Assembly (NCBI GenBank): GCA_964406345.1
Contig: CAYORK010000001.1
Span: 99,007 to 163,006, forward strand
DNA from: SYAN01 sp964406345
Lineage (GTDB): Bacteria; Actinomycetota; Actinomycetes; Nanopelagicales; Nanopelagicaceae
Length of the DNA stretch: 64,000 bases
Direction: 5' to 3'
Program-made: the position numbers and the translations under genes
Shown: positions 7,924-13,982 of the stretch, one piece after another
How positions within the stretch are numbered: position 1 is the first letter of the stretch
Layout: each line of letters starts with the position of its first letter
The notes under the pieces: model-generated
What the model was told of the DNA's origin: nothing
Seen by the model: only the letters and a program-made list of their open reading frames with translations
The model's database searches: none

Positions 7924-8571
7924 CTACCAGTCTCCGGACTCTTCCACGACTGCGAAGCGAGCGAACATCTCCTCGGAATACCATCCGATCCGCTTTGTCG
8001 CTTCGATTGCGCCTTGGTGTGCGGGAGAGCGATAGGCGAAGTCACGAATCGCTTGGGGTGAGTCCCAGAGCGAGAAAGTTCCCTGCAGGCCGATCGGTGC
8101 CTCACCGATTCCGATCGCACTCTCCAACCCTGGTGATGCATGGAGCGCTATGTTGACTGGCGGGACTGAGTGCCAGAACTCTCGGTTGTGGCGCCACTTG
8201 ATGCGAGCTCGCGTGATCGCTGCGACCTTGCCATCCCATGTCTTGGCGTCGACCTTCGCCATGGATTCGAAGGGATCTCGTTTCGCCCATCGGCCATTGA
8301 CGGCGATCGGCTTGAGGGAGAACTCCTTGCAGGCGATAGCACGTCGATCCCAATGAGAGAGTCTCGGTAGATCCTCACCGACCATGATGACGCCCCATCG
8401 ATAGGGATTGGCATCTCGGACCGTGAAAGTCTCACCACTGCCGGTTCCAAGAAGTTTCCAGAAGTCGACACCTTCTCGCCGTAATCGAAGTCGATCCCAC
8501 CCCATCCGCATGATCGCCCAGGGGATGTGTCGGCGCTTGATTCGCCAGAAGATCACTCGCGCTTCTCTCAT
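7924..8571 (-). CDS. crtA: CrtA-like carotenoid monooxygenase (spheroidene monooxygenase family)
   Basis: Protein of 215 residues resembling CrtA, the oxygenase that puts a keto group at C-2 of acyclic carotenoids. Recognisable family blocks are FWKLLGTGSGETFTVRDANP near the N-terminus, AITRARIKWRHNREFWHSVP, the block IGIGEAPIGLQGTFSLWDS, and GWYSEEMFARF near the C-terminus. No signal peptide or membrane helix is evident. The ATG at 8571 overlaps the hydrolase stop by 4 bp (ATGA). With CruF and the CrtD-like desaturase next to it, the likely substrate is a 1'-hydroxy acyclic carotenoid end. The actual position oxidised is an inference; the family is usually described from purple phototrophs and scattered heterotrophs. 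Confidence 0.78.
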   Translation of the reverse strand: MREARVIFWRIKRRHIPWAIMRMGWDRLRLRREGVDFWKLLGTGSGETFTVRDANPYRWGVIMVGEDLPRLSHWDRRAIACKEFSLKPIAVNGRWAKRDPFESMAKVDAKTWDGKVAAITRARIKWRHNREFWHSVPPVNIALHASPGLESAIGIGEAPIGLQGTFSLWDSPQAIRDFAYRSPAHQGAIEATKRIGWYSEEMFARFAVVEESGDW

Positions 8572-9389
8572 GATCCGATTCGCTCTCTACCTGAAGTCAT
8601 CAGTATCTCTGCCATCACCTCGGGGACGGCATCCCACATCGGAGCGTGACCAGTCTCGGCGAGTGTCACCCAGCGTGCATGATCTGGTGCGAGCGATCTC
8701 TCCTGACAACTCTGGGCTGGCAGAGTGTTGTCACTATCGCCAAAAATGATCGTCACCGGGATCTGCGCTGGTATCTCGCTCTCAAAACGCTTCATCAACA
8801 TGCCGTCGAATGCTGGGTAGTAACCGTCGGAGTCCGTCATCGCACGAACCGCATCCATGCAGAGGCGATACGAAAAATCTCGCCAACGAGGACTGACGCT
8901 GGCGAAGCCCAACGACCTTGCCCATTCGAAGTGGAGGAAGAGAGGAGTGAGGAGACGCGTCGACTTGGCAAAGATCCGCAAGAAGGCAGTCGCGGGATAA
9001 CGACGCTGGAAGGGATTGATCCACATTCCAGCCGGTGCGAGCGCCGTCAAAGAACGAACTCTCTCCCCGTGATGCGCGGCAAGTTCGAGGGATACCCATC
9101 CACCGAGTGAGTTTCCGACGAGGTGATAACCGGTGGAGATCTCATCGACCGAGGTACGGACCATGTCGGCTAGCGCAATCGGATCCATATGAGTCCCTTT
9201 GATGAAGGGAGTCTTTCCATGTCCAGGTAGATCCACCGTGATGACGCGAAAGTGGCGTCGCAGTTCCGGGATCAATACTTGCCAAGCCGTGCTCGCAGAT
9301 CCCATGCCATGGATGAGAAGGATGTCCTCGATCTGCTGCCCACGTGTGGCGGACCTCAGTGGCGGGATGACCTGAGTTTCAAGTCTCAT
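8568..9389 (-). CDS. Alpha/beta hydrolase
   Basis: Single-domain alpha/beta-hydrolase of 273 residues. ILLIHGMGSASTAW forms the oxyanion-hole HG region, VDLPGHGKTPF follows, the nucleophile elbow is LVGNSLGGWVSLE (Ser), the acidic residue is probably in IIFGDSDNTLP, and the catalytic His is in LAETGHAPMWDAVP. Substrate is not predictable. The chosen ATG at 9389 starts just after the YbaK-like gene ends (10-bp gap); an earlier in-frame start at 9428 would overlap that gene and adds an unconserved stretch. It is coupled to the crtA-like gene by an ATGA overlap, so a role in carotenoid modification (for example ester hydrolysis) is possible but not shown. Confidence 0.8.
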   Translation of the reverse strand: MRLETQVIPPLRSATRGQQIEDILLIHGMGSASTAWQVLIPELRRHFRVITVDLPGHGKTPFIKGTHMDPIALADMVRTSVDEISTGYHLVGNSLGGWVSLELAAHHGERVRSLTALAPAGMWINPFQRRYPATAFLRIFAKSTRLLTPLFLHFEWARSLGFASVSPRWRDFSYRLCMDAVRAMTDSDGYYPAFDGMLMKRFESEIPAQIPVTIIFGDSDNTLPAQSCQERSLAPDHARWVTLAETGHAPMWDAVPEVMAEILMTSGRERIGS

Positions 9390-9399
9390 GGCTTCGATC

Positions 9400-9900
9400 T
9401 CAATCTCCGACGATGAGTGGCGTCGCACCGGTTATTCGATGTAGCTCGTCGAAAGAAGTCGGAAATACTGCATGGGGATGTCCTGCTGCAGCCCAGATCA
9501 CTTCGTACTCAGCAAGTGCTTGGTCGATGACTACTTTCGTTCTCACGGAGAGATCCTCGCTTTCCCAGCCAATCGGAGCGACACCGCCCACAGAAAAACC
9601 ACTAACGCTCTTGACCCAATCTGCATCGGCGCGCGCAAGAGCGCTCACTCCGAGATGCCTTGCGACCAGGTCGGTATCGACTCGATGCCGTCCCGACGTT
9701 ATGACGAGCAAGGGTGATCCATCCGGGAGTTTGAAGACGAGAGAGGATGCGATCTGTCCGACCTCGATGCCGAGACCTTTGGCAGCATCGACCGCAGTCT
9801 TCGCACTCTCACTCAAGACCTTGATCTCGCCCGGTAGCGCGTTCGCCTCGATCGCAGCGCGCACTCGCCTCACTGCGGGGCGATTCAGTATCTCTTCCAT
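9400..9900 (-). CDS. YbaK/ProX-type aminoacyl-tRNA deacylase domain protein
   Basis: Protein of 166 residues with the YbaK/EbsC fold that hydrolyses misacylated tRNAs such as Cys-tRNAPro or related species. Visible family features are the early EVGQIASSLVFKLPDGSPLLVITSG segment, where the Lys after VF corresponds to the conserved catalytic lysine, then GFSVGGVAPIG, and the C-terminal AAGHPHAVFPTSFDEL. The start is ATG at 9900 with a GGAG ribosome site about 11 bases upstream; an in-frame extension to 9960 runs into the transporter gene. It lies in a minus-strand run between the TauE/SafE transporter and the hydrolase, with short gaps on both sides. Which amino acid it edits cannot be told. 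Confidence 0.85.
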   Translation of the reverse strand: MEEILNRPAVRRVRAAIEANALPGEIKVLSESAKTAVDAAKGLGIEVGQIASSLVFKLPDGSPLLVITSGRHRVDTDLVARHLGVSALARADADWVKSVSGFSVGGVAPIGWESEDLSVRTKVVIDQALAEYEVIWAAAGHPHAVFPTSFDELHRITGATPLIVGD

Positions 9901-9916
9901 TTCAGGTGTGCTCCGG

Positions 9917-10669
9917 CTACTCGGCCAAGATCCACGTCTCGAACAAGGTGAAGATAGCAATCGAGAGCAGGAGCGCCGCGAAGGAGCGCTTGAGAAGGTC
10001 TTGTGATACCCGAGAGCTTTGATGTGAACCGATTCGAGAGATCACAATTGCGACGACTGCCATGATCAATGGCAACGACCAGTCGACTTGATCCCAACTC
10101 CCGTTCCGCACCAAGAAAGCAATGCTCGAGTTGAGGAAGATGATGAGAAGGGAAGTCCCTGCCGCCTTCGCCGCTGGGGTATTGAAGAAGAGGACCAAGA
10201 TGGGAATGGCGACAAAGCCACCACCGATTCCGAATAGACCTGTGATCACACCGATTCCGAGCGAGAGCAGGATGAGGATCGGGATCGGCATCCTTCGTTC
10301 GGATCCTGGCCTAATCGGTCTCTGCAACATCGACCAGGCAGCCAGCAAGAGCACGAGCGCAAGACCAGAGGTCATCGCCTTCTCGGGGATTCGCGGTGCG
10401 AGGAGGGCGAAAGTTACGTTTGTAGTGGCGCTCAAGGCGGAGATAGTCAGTGCCTCTCGCACCAGGACCTCACCGCGAGAGAACTTCGGCACCGTTCCCG
10501 AGAGCGCTGCTGTACCTACGACTACGAGCGCGGCGGTAGTGGCTTGAAGTGGCGTGAATCCAAAGATGTAGATGAGCATAGGAACTGCGAGCATCGCTCC
10601 GCCTGCCCCCACGAAACCTAGGACGAGACCGATCACTCCACCTGCGAGTACCGCGAGGATCAGTTCCAC
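9917..10669 (-). CDS. TauE/SafE family anion transporter
   Basis: Membrane protein of 250 residues with roughly eight hydrophobic helices and two related halves, each opening with a Gly-rich segment: LGFVGAGGAMLAVPMLI and GLFGIGGGFVAIPILVL. This duplicated motif defines the TauE/SafE sulfite/sulfonate exporter-like family. The GTG at 10669 is chosen because the next upstream in-frame start (10711) lies inside a strong hairpin terminator. A GATAGT hexamer six bases before the GTG could be a -10 of a leaderless mRNA. It heads the minus-strand run that continues into ybaK, the hydrolase and the carotenoid genes. The substrate (sulfite, sulfoacetate or another organic anion) is unknown. Confidence 0.85.
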   Translation of the reverse strand: MELILAVLAGGVIGLVLGFVGAGGAMLAVPMLIYIFGFTPLQATTAALVVVGTAALSGTVPKFSRGEVLVREALTISALSATTNVTFALLAPRIPEKAMTSGLALVLLLAAWSMLQRPIRPGSERRMPIPILILLSLGIGVITGLFGIGGGFVAIPILVLFFNTPAAKAAGTSLLIIFLNSSIAFLVRNGSWDQVDWSLPLIMAVVAIVISRIGSHQSSRVSQDLLKRSFAALLLSIAIFTLFETWILAE

Positions 10670-10688
10670 CCCTGCACTATCCCATAAG

Positions 10689-10720
10689 AAAACCCCGATG
10701 GAGCTTTCCACCGGGGTTTT
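10689..10720 (-). terminator. Bidirectional-looking intrinsic terminator after doxX
   Basis: AAAACCCCG (10689-10697) pairs with CGGGGTTTT (10712-10720); after one A/C mismatch the stem continues as TGGA/TCCA around a GCTT tetraloop. A run of four T ends the stem on both strands. It lies 16 bp beyond the doxX stop codon and directly upstream of the TauE/SafE gene, so it separates two minus-strand transcription units. Confidence 0.85.
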
Positions 10721-10736
10721 CGAAGTGAAGTGCGAG

Positions 10737-11153
10737 TTACATGTCGAAGAAGTGATCGACCGTCACAGAAGGACCGAAGTCAGCGCCGGTTGCGACGAGG
10801 ACGAAGATCACGAGAGCTGCGCCCGCGAGTGCGAGGTTCTTGAAGAAGTTGATCATCTCGCCCTGCTTTGCTTGAGCGTCCTGGATGGTCCAGAAGTTAT
10901 GCATCATGAATGCGGTCGGTACCAGGAAGATGGCGAGGAGAAGGGCGCCGAGATCTGCGTAGATGCCGAGCGCTACGAAGAGGCCACCAAGCAGGATCAT
11001 GAATCCGGAGAGGAGGACCATCAACTTCGCGGCTGGCACCTTCTTGAATTGTGCATAGCCGGACATCGCATCACGCTGAGTGAAGTGGGCGATACCTGAG
11101 TTGATGAAGAGCAGCGCGAAGAGCACGCGGCCGATGAGTAGGACGATATCCAT
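10737..11153 (-). CDS. DoxX family membrane protein
   Basis: Small four-helix membrane protein of 138 residues. The N-terminal LIGRVLFALLFINSGIAHF segment and a following YAQFKKVPAAKLMVLLSG block are typical of the DoxX/DUF4870-like group linked to quinone or thiosulfate redox and to oxidative stress complexes in actinobacteria. The ATG at 11153 has an excellent AAAGGAGA ribosome site six bases upstream, unlike many starts here that lack one. It has its own promoter (TTGAAA-17-TAACCT) and a terminator, so it is monocistronic. A 14-bp palindrome covers the -35 element, suggesting repression by a dimeric regulator. Function is not more precise than the family. Confidence 0.85.
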   Translation of the reverse strand: MDIVLLIGRVLFALLFINSGIAHFTQRDAMSGYAQFKKVPAAKLMVLLSGFMILLGGLFVALGIYADLGALLLAIFLVPTAFMMHNFWTIQDAQAKQGEMINFFKNLALAGAALVIFVLVATGADFGPSVTVDHFFDM

Positions 11154-11222
11154 GGATCTCCTTTTTTCTTTTTTGTTCTCTTGTCGAAGACGCAGATCTG
11201 ATTGACCTGCTTGCTGAGAGGA

Positions 11223-11251
11223 AGGTTAGGAGAATTTAGTTGAAATTTCAA
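11223..11251 (-). promoter_or_regulatory. doxX promoter with -35 and -10
   Basis: On the minus strand TTGAAA (11251-11246), a 17-bp spacer, and TAACCT (11228-11223) form a good sigma-70-like promoter. The predicted leader of about 65 nt includes the AAAGGAGA ribosome site. This is one of few starts in the window with both boxes and a leader. Confidence 0.7.
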
Positions 11252-11252
11252 C
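11239..11252. promoter_or_regulatory. 14-bp perfect palindrome over the doxX -35
   Basis: GTTGAAATTTCAAC is self-complementary and contains the -35 hexamer TTGAAA of the doxX promoter. The position is that of a repressor operator. The regulator is not encoded next to it. Confidence 0.6.
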
Positions 11253-11289
11253 GAAAACGGTCACCCGCGTGTCGCGGATGACCGTTTTC
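11253..11289 (-). terminator. Intrinsic terminator after the 5'-nucleotidase-like gene
   Basis: GAAAACGGTCA (11253-11263) pairs perfectly with TGACCGTTTTC (11279-11289); inside, CCGCG pairs with CGCGG around a TGT loop with one mismatch between. The stem ends in TTTTC on the minus strand, 26 bp beyond the stop codon at 11316. It also insulates this gene from the doxX promoter directly next to it. Confidence 0.85.
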
Positions 11290-11315
11290 TCACCGCACCC
11301 TTCGGAACGGGGAAG

Positions 11316-13331
11316 TCATGGCAACCAGGTGATTCGGCCTTCTCCCGTGCTCTTGTTGTAGCGCCCATCAGTGTCTGGTACCTCAGGTAGACCAGCGGAG
11401 TTCTTTGGGAAGCTAAGCAGATAGTCGTAGAGCGCCTGCTCGTAGGAGATCCCAAACCCAACTTTGGTCAACTTGGCAAAGGTTGGATAGTTGTCTCCGC
11501 CCTCAGCGGTGAAACTGTTGGTTACAACTGTTACTGATGGCGCGCCTACAACGACCGCTCCGGCAGTGACGAGGGCCCGACCATCTGCGAGAGTGATCGA
11601 TCGAACTCGAGTACCGGCAGTGGTGACCGTTCCCGCGTAGGCGTCACCTGTTGGATTTGAGACCACTATTGCAGTTCCGCTTCGCGAACACTCTACTTTG
11701 AGCCCAGAGACTTGGAGGAATTGTCCGCCACCCGAAGTGCCACTCGAACAGGATCTCTCGAAGATCTCCTTGAGATCCGTCGCGTTGACTGCGGTGATGG
11801 CTACCAGCCTGTTATCGAAAGGAAGCAGGTCGAATGTGTTTCCACGATTGATCGCGCCTGCAGTACCATTCGTTGGCAGAGTCACACCACCGTTCTGCCT
11901 GATTCCGCCACCATTTTGGACCGCGACCAGAGGGTTCGTCGTCGACTCTGCAGGAAGCCCGAATCCTGCGGCTCGATTCTTATAAGCATGGACGAAAGAA
12001 TCAGCAACGAGATTGCCACCATTTGTTTCAACTGTGCGCACTCCAGCTACCGTGGCGCTACCGCGATCTGTCGCAAAGACGACCTTGCTGGAGGCGATTG
12101 GAGTCGAGAAGCCGGCAAGGCACGCCCGTAGTGGAACTTCAGCTTGCTCGACGACTTTGGGATCCGGCCGCACTGAGTCATTGATATTGAGACTTTGTGA
12201 GAGCGCCGAAGTCGGAATCACTCGCCTTGGGTAGGAGAGGGTCTTGTTGTAGCCCTTCACTTCACCATCCGACGAGAAGGTGACGTCGAATCGACCGAGG
12301 TACGTGTAGTTCCCCTTTGTGGTGATCAACGGAACATCGACGCCAGCGGCGTCCTTGATCATCTCTGGATACTTGCCAACCGACTTAGCTTCGCCAGGGA
12401 TGAGCTGAGTCGCCTCGGGGACATCGGGACTTGTTAGAAGATCATCACCGCCACCTGCTATCGCAACATCGACATCTTTGACTAGAGCGATGAGCTCTTT
12501 ATCATAGGCGATGCCTTGTAAGTGGCTGACCAAGATGATCTTGTTGAGTCCCCGTGCCTGCAGTGCATTGACTTCAGCCTGTACTGCAAGCGCTGTTCCC
12601 TTGATGTCAGAAGATGTCAACTTCACAGTGCCAGGTGAAGAGATGGTTCTCAAATTTGGAGTTATGGCACTGACGACTCCGAAGTAGGCACCTGTGTTGT
12701 AGTCTCGATGGATATAGCTCGCTGCCAGTTGCTTTCCGATGAAGTTTCCACGAAGCAGACTTGAACGCTTGGCTTTGATTCCAGAGAGATCACTATTGGC
12801 GCTGAAATCCAGGTTGCCGGAGATGAATGGATGGCGAGCTTTGTTGATGAAGGAATCTATATAGCGACGGAGGAATCCGGTGCCATAGTCGAATTCATGA
12901 TTGCCAAGCACGTGGACGTCGTATGGCATCAATGACTGGGCGACTCCATCCAGCACTTGTTTGGTTGAACTGGGGTTAGCGGGATCAGCGCAAATCAGTG
13001 CCTTGCTTGCAAGAAAGGAGTCACCTGCGTAGACACTCAGTATCGCTTGATTGAGTCGTCGTGCGTTCTTCACTTCACGCTTCATAACTGATGCAAAGGC
13101 AGCTGCTCCACCGGCAAGAAGGGTGCCGCTCGTCGTTCGGTAGCTCTGCTCAGTGAGCAACGCTGACTCGCCATCGTTGTTATGGAGGATCGTGAGGATC
13201 ACATCCCCACTTGGTTCGTCGAAACTCGCTTGAGCTGAGGTTGCTGTGAGAGTCGTGACTGTCATGGCTACTAGAGTCACCACTGAGGTGATCGCCAAGG
13301 GAATGCGCTTAGGTTTTCTATTTCTGAACAT
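11316..13331 (-). CDS. Secreted 5'-nucleotidase / metallophosphatase family protein
   Basis: Exported protein of 671 residues. A basic N-terminus, a hydrophobic stretch (about 10-30) and TATSAQA-SF predict a signal peptide cut near residue 36. The metallophosphoesterase domain shows ILHNNDGESALL, SVYAGDSFLAS, VLGNHEFDYGTG and ILVSHLQG; the usual GHxH is replaced by AGGGDDLL. The 5'-nucleotidase C domain shows NGGGIRQNGG, FDLLPFDNRLVAI and EGGDNYPTF. Likely role is release of phosphate or nucleosides from external nucleotides. The ATG at 13331 is chosen for the signal peptide and an AAGGAAAGG ribosome site; a longer in-frame start at 13433 is unsupported. It has no sortase or lipobox anchor. 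It is monocistronic with its own terminator. Confidence 0.85.
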   Translation of the reverse strand: MFRNRKPKRIPLAITSVVTLVAMTVTTLTATSAQASFDEPSGDVILTILHNNDGESALLTEQSYRTTSGTLLAGGAAAFASVMKREVKNARRLNQAILSVYAGDSFLASKALICADPANPSSTKQVLDGVAQSLMPYDVHVLGNHEFDYGTGFLRRYIDSFINKARHPFISGNLDFSANSDLSGIKAKRSSLLRGNFIGKQLAASYIHRDYNTGAYFGVVSAITPNLRTISSPGTVKLTSSDIKGTALAVQAEVNALQARGLNKIILVSHLQGIAYDKELIALVKDVDVAIAGGGDDLLTSPDVPEATQLIPGEAKSVGKYPEMIKDAAGVDVPLITTKGNYTYLGRFDVTFSSDGEVKGYNKTLSYPRRVIPTSALSQSLNINDSVRPDPKVVEQAEVPLRACLAGFSTPIASSKVVFATDRGSATVAGVRTVETNGGNLVADSFVHAYKNRAAGFGLPAESTTNPLVAVQNGGGIRQNGGVTLPTNGTAGAINRGNTFDLLPFDNRLVAITAVNATDLKEIFERSCSSGTSGGGQFLQVSGLKVECSRSGTAIVVSNPTGDAYAGTVTTAGTRVRSITLADGRALVTAGAVVVGAPSVTVVTNSFTAEGGDNYPTFAKLTKVGFGISYEQALYDYLLSFPKNSAGLPEVPDTDGRYNKSTGEGRITWLP

Positions 13332-13634
13332 CAGACCTTTCCTTATCGGATCTCGTAACGTGCGAGCCGGCATCCTGCTGGCGCGACACGATTGCTGCTT
13401 TGGCCCTGCTTTAGGGAAGGGTGTGCGAAGCAAGCTGAAGTTAGGACGACTGAGGAATGGTTTGCTTGTGCTGGTCTGAATGGGGGGTTAATTGCTGGTG
13501 ACTTGTTGAGCGTGGTTTTGGGTCACTTTTGGGGTCTAACCGTGCTCTCTGATCCGCTCGTTGCCTATGTCTCTGGCCGGTAGTAGGGTTAGAACAAATG
13601 TTCTAAAACCCTCAACTTCAGATTGAGTCTACCT
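13332..13634. other. Divergent intergenic region, 303 bp
   Basis: The region separates the minus-strand nucleotidase gene from the plus-strand mutagenesis genes. The only strong element I see is the LexA-type box at 13589-13606 near its right end. The left part holds the nucleotidase leader and an AAGGAAAGG ribosome site; no clear promoter pair or convincing small gene was found in the middle. Confidence 0.5.
13589..13606. promoter_or_regulatory. LexA-type SOS box upstream of DUF6504-dnaE2-dinB
   Basis: TTAGAACAAATGTTCTAA has 8-bp perfect arms (TTAGAACA / TGTTCTAA) around a 2-bp centre, and contains the GAAC-N4-GTTC core of actinobacterial and Gram-positive LexA sites. It ends 28 bp before the DUF6504 ATG. 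The genes behind it are classical SOS mutagenesis functions, which supports the call. Confidence 0.8.
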
Positions 13635-13982
13635 ATGCCAGAGATACCTCGTTCCGAAATCGCGCTCTTCGATGGCGAGCCGATCGAGTTCACCTATCGC
13701 AATCGTCGCTATCGGGTCTACGCCGTCCTTTCGCGATGGCGCGAAGCCGGTGGTTGGTGGAACCGAGCTAGTGATGGGAACTATCGCCCTGATGATGGTG
13801 CGCGTGCTCTCTGGCGAGTGGAGGCTGCACCAGTTGGTGCGATGACCACATTCGAGATCGAGCGGATCGATAACGCCGATCTCACCGATGAGCAGTTAGC
13901 CGAGGGTTTCGTATGGCGAATCCGACCTACATCGCGTTCGAAATCAGACCCGAGATCCGAATACCAGAGCGATGTCTCATGA
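13635..13982 (+). CDS. DUF6504-like small protein ahead of dnaE2
   Basis: Hydrophilic protein of 115 residues with a compact domain: FDGEPIEFTYRNRRYRVYAV, then SRWREAGGWWNR and ALWRVEAAPVGAMTTFEIER. This Trp-rich pattern fits DUF6504, a small actinobacterial family often placed next to dnaE2 and Y-family polymerase genes. Its biochemical role is not known to me; a helper of the mutasome is an inference from position. The ATG at 13635 is chosen; a TTG 12 bp earlier is a weaker option. The 3' end overlaps dnaE2 by 11 bp, and a LexA-type box lies 28 bp upstream, so it is the first gene of an SOS-type operon. Confidence 0.7.
   Translation: MPEIPRSEIALFDGEPIEFTYRNRRYRVYAVLSRWREAGGWWNRASDGNYRPDDGARALWRVEAAPVGAMTTFEIERIDNADLTDEQLAEGFVWRIRPTSRSKSDPRSEYQSDVS

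Noticed and set aside
3748..8571. Idea that the phosphatidyltransferase belongs to the carotenoid pathway
   Set aside because: It is co-transcribed with metF on the opposite strand from the carotenoid genes; only position links them.
10670..10711. Earlier GTG start for the TauE/SafE transporter
   Set aside because: The codon lies inside the hairpin terminator of doxX, and the added residues are not hydrophobic or conserved.
13332..13433. 34-residue extension of the nucleotidase upstream of its signal peptide
   Set aside because: It would bury the signal peptide inside the protein; the ATG at 13331 has a ribosome site and gives a standard signal sequence.
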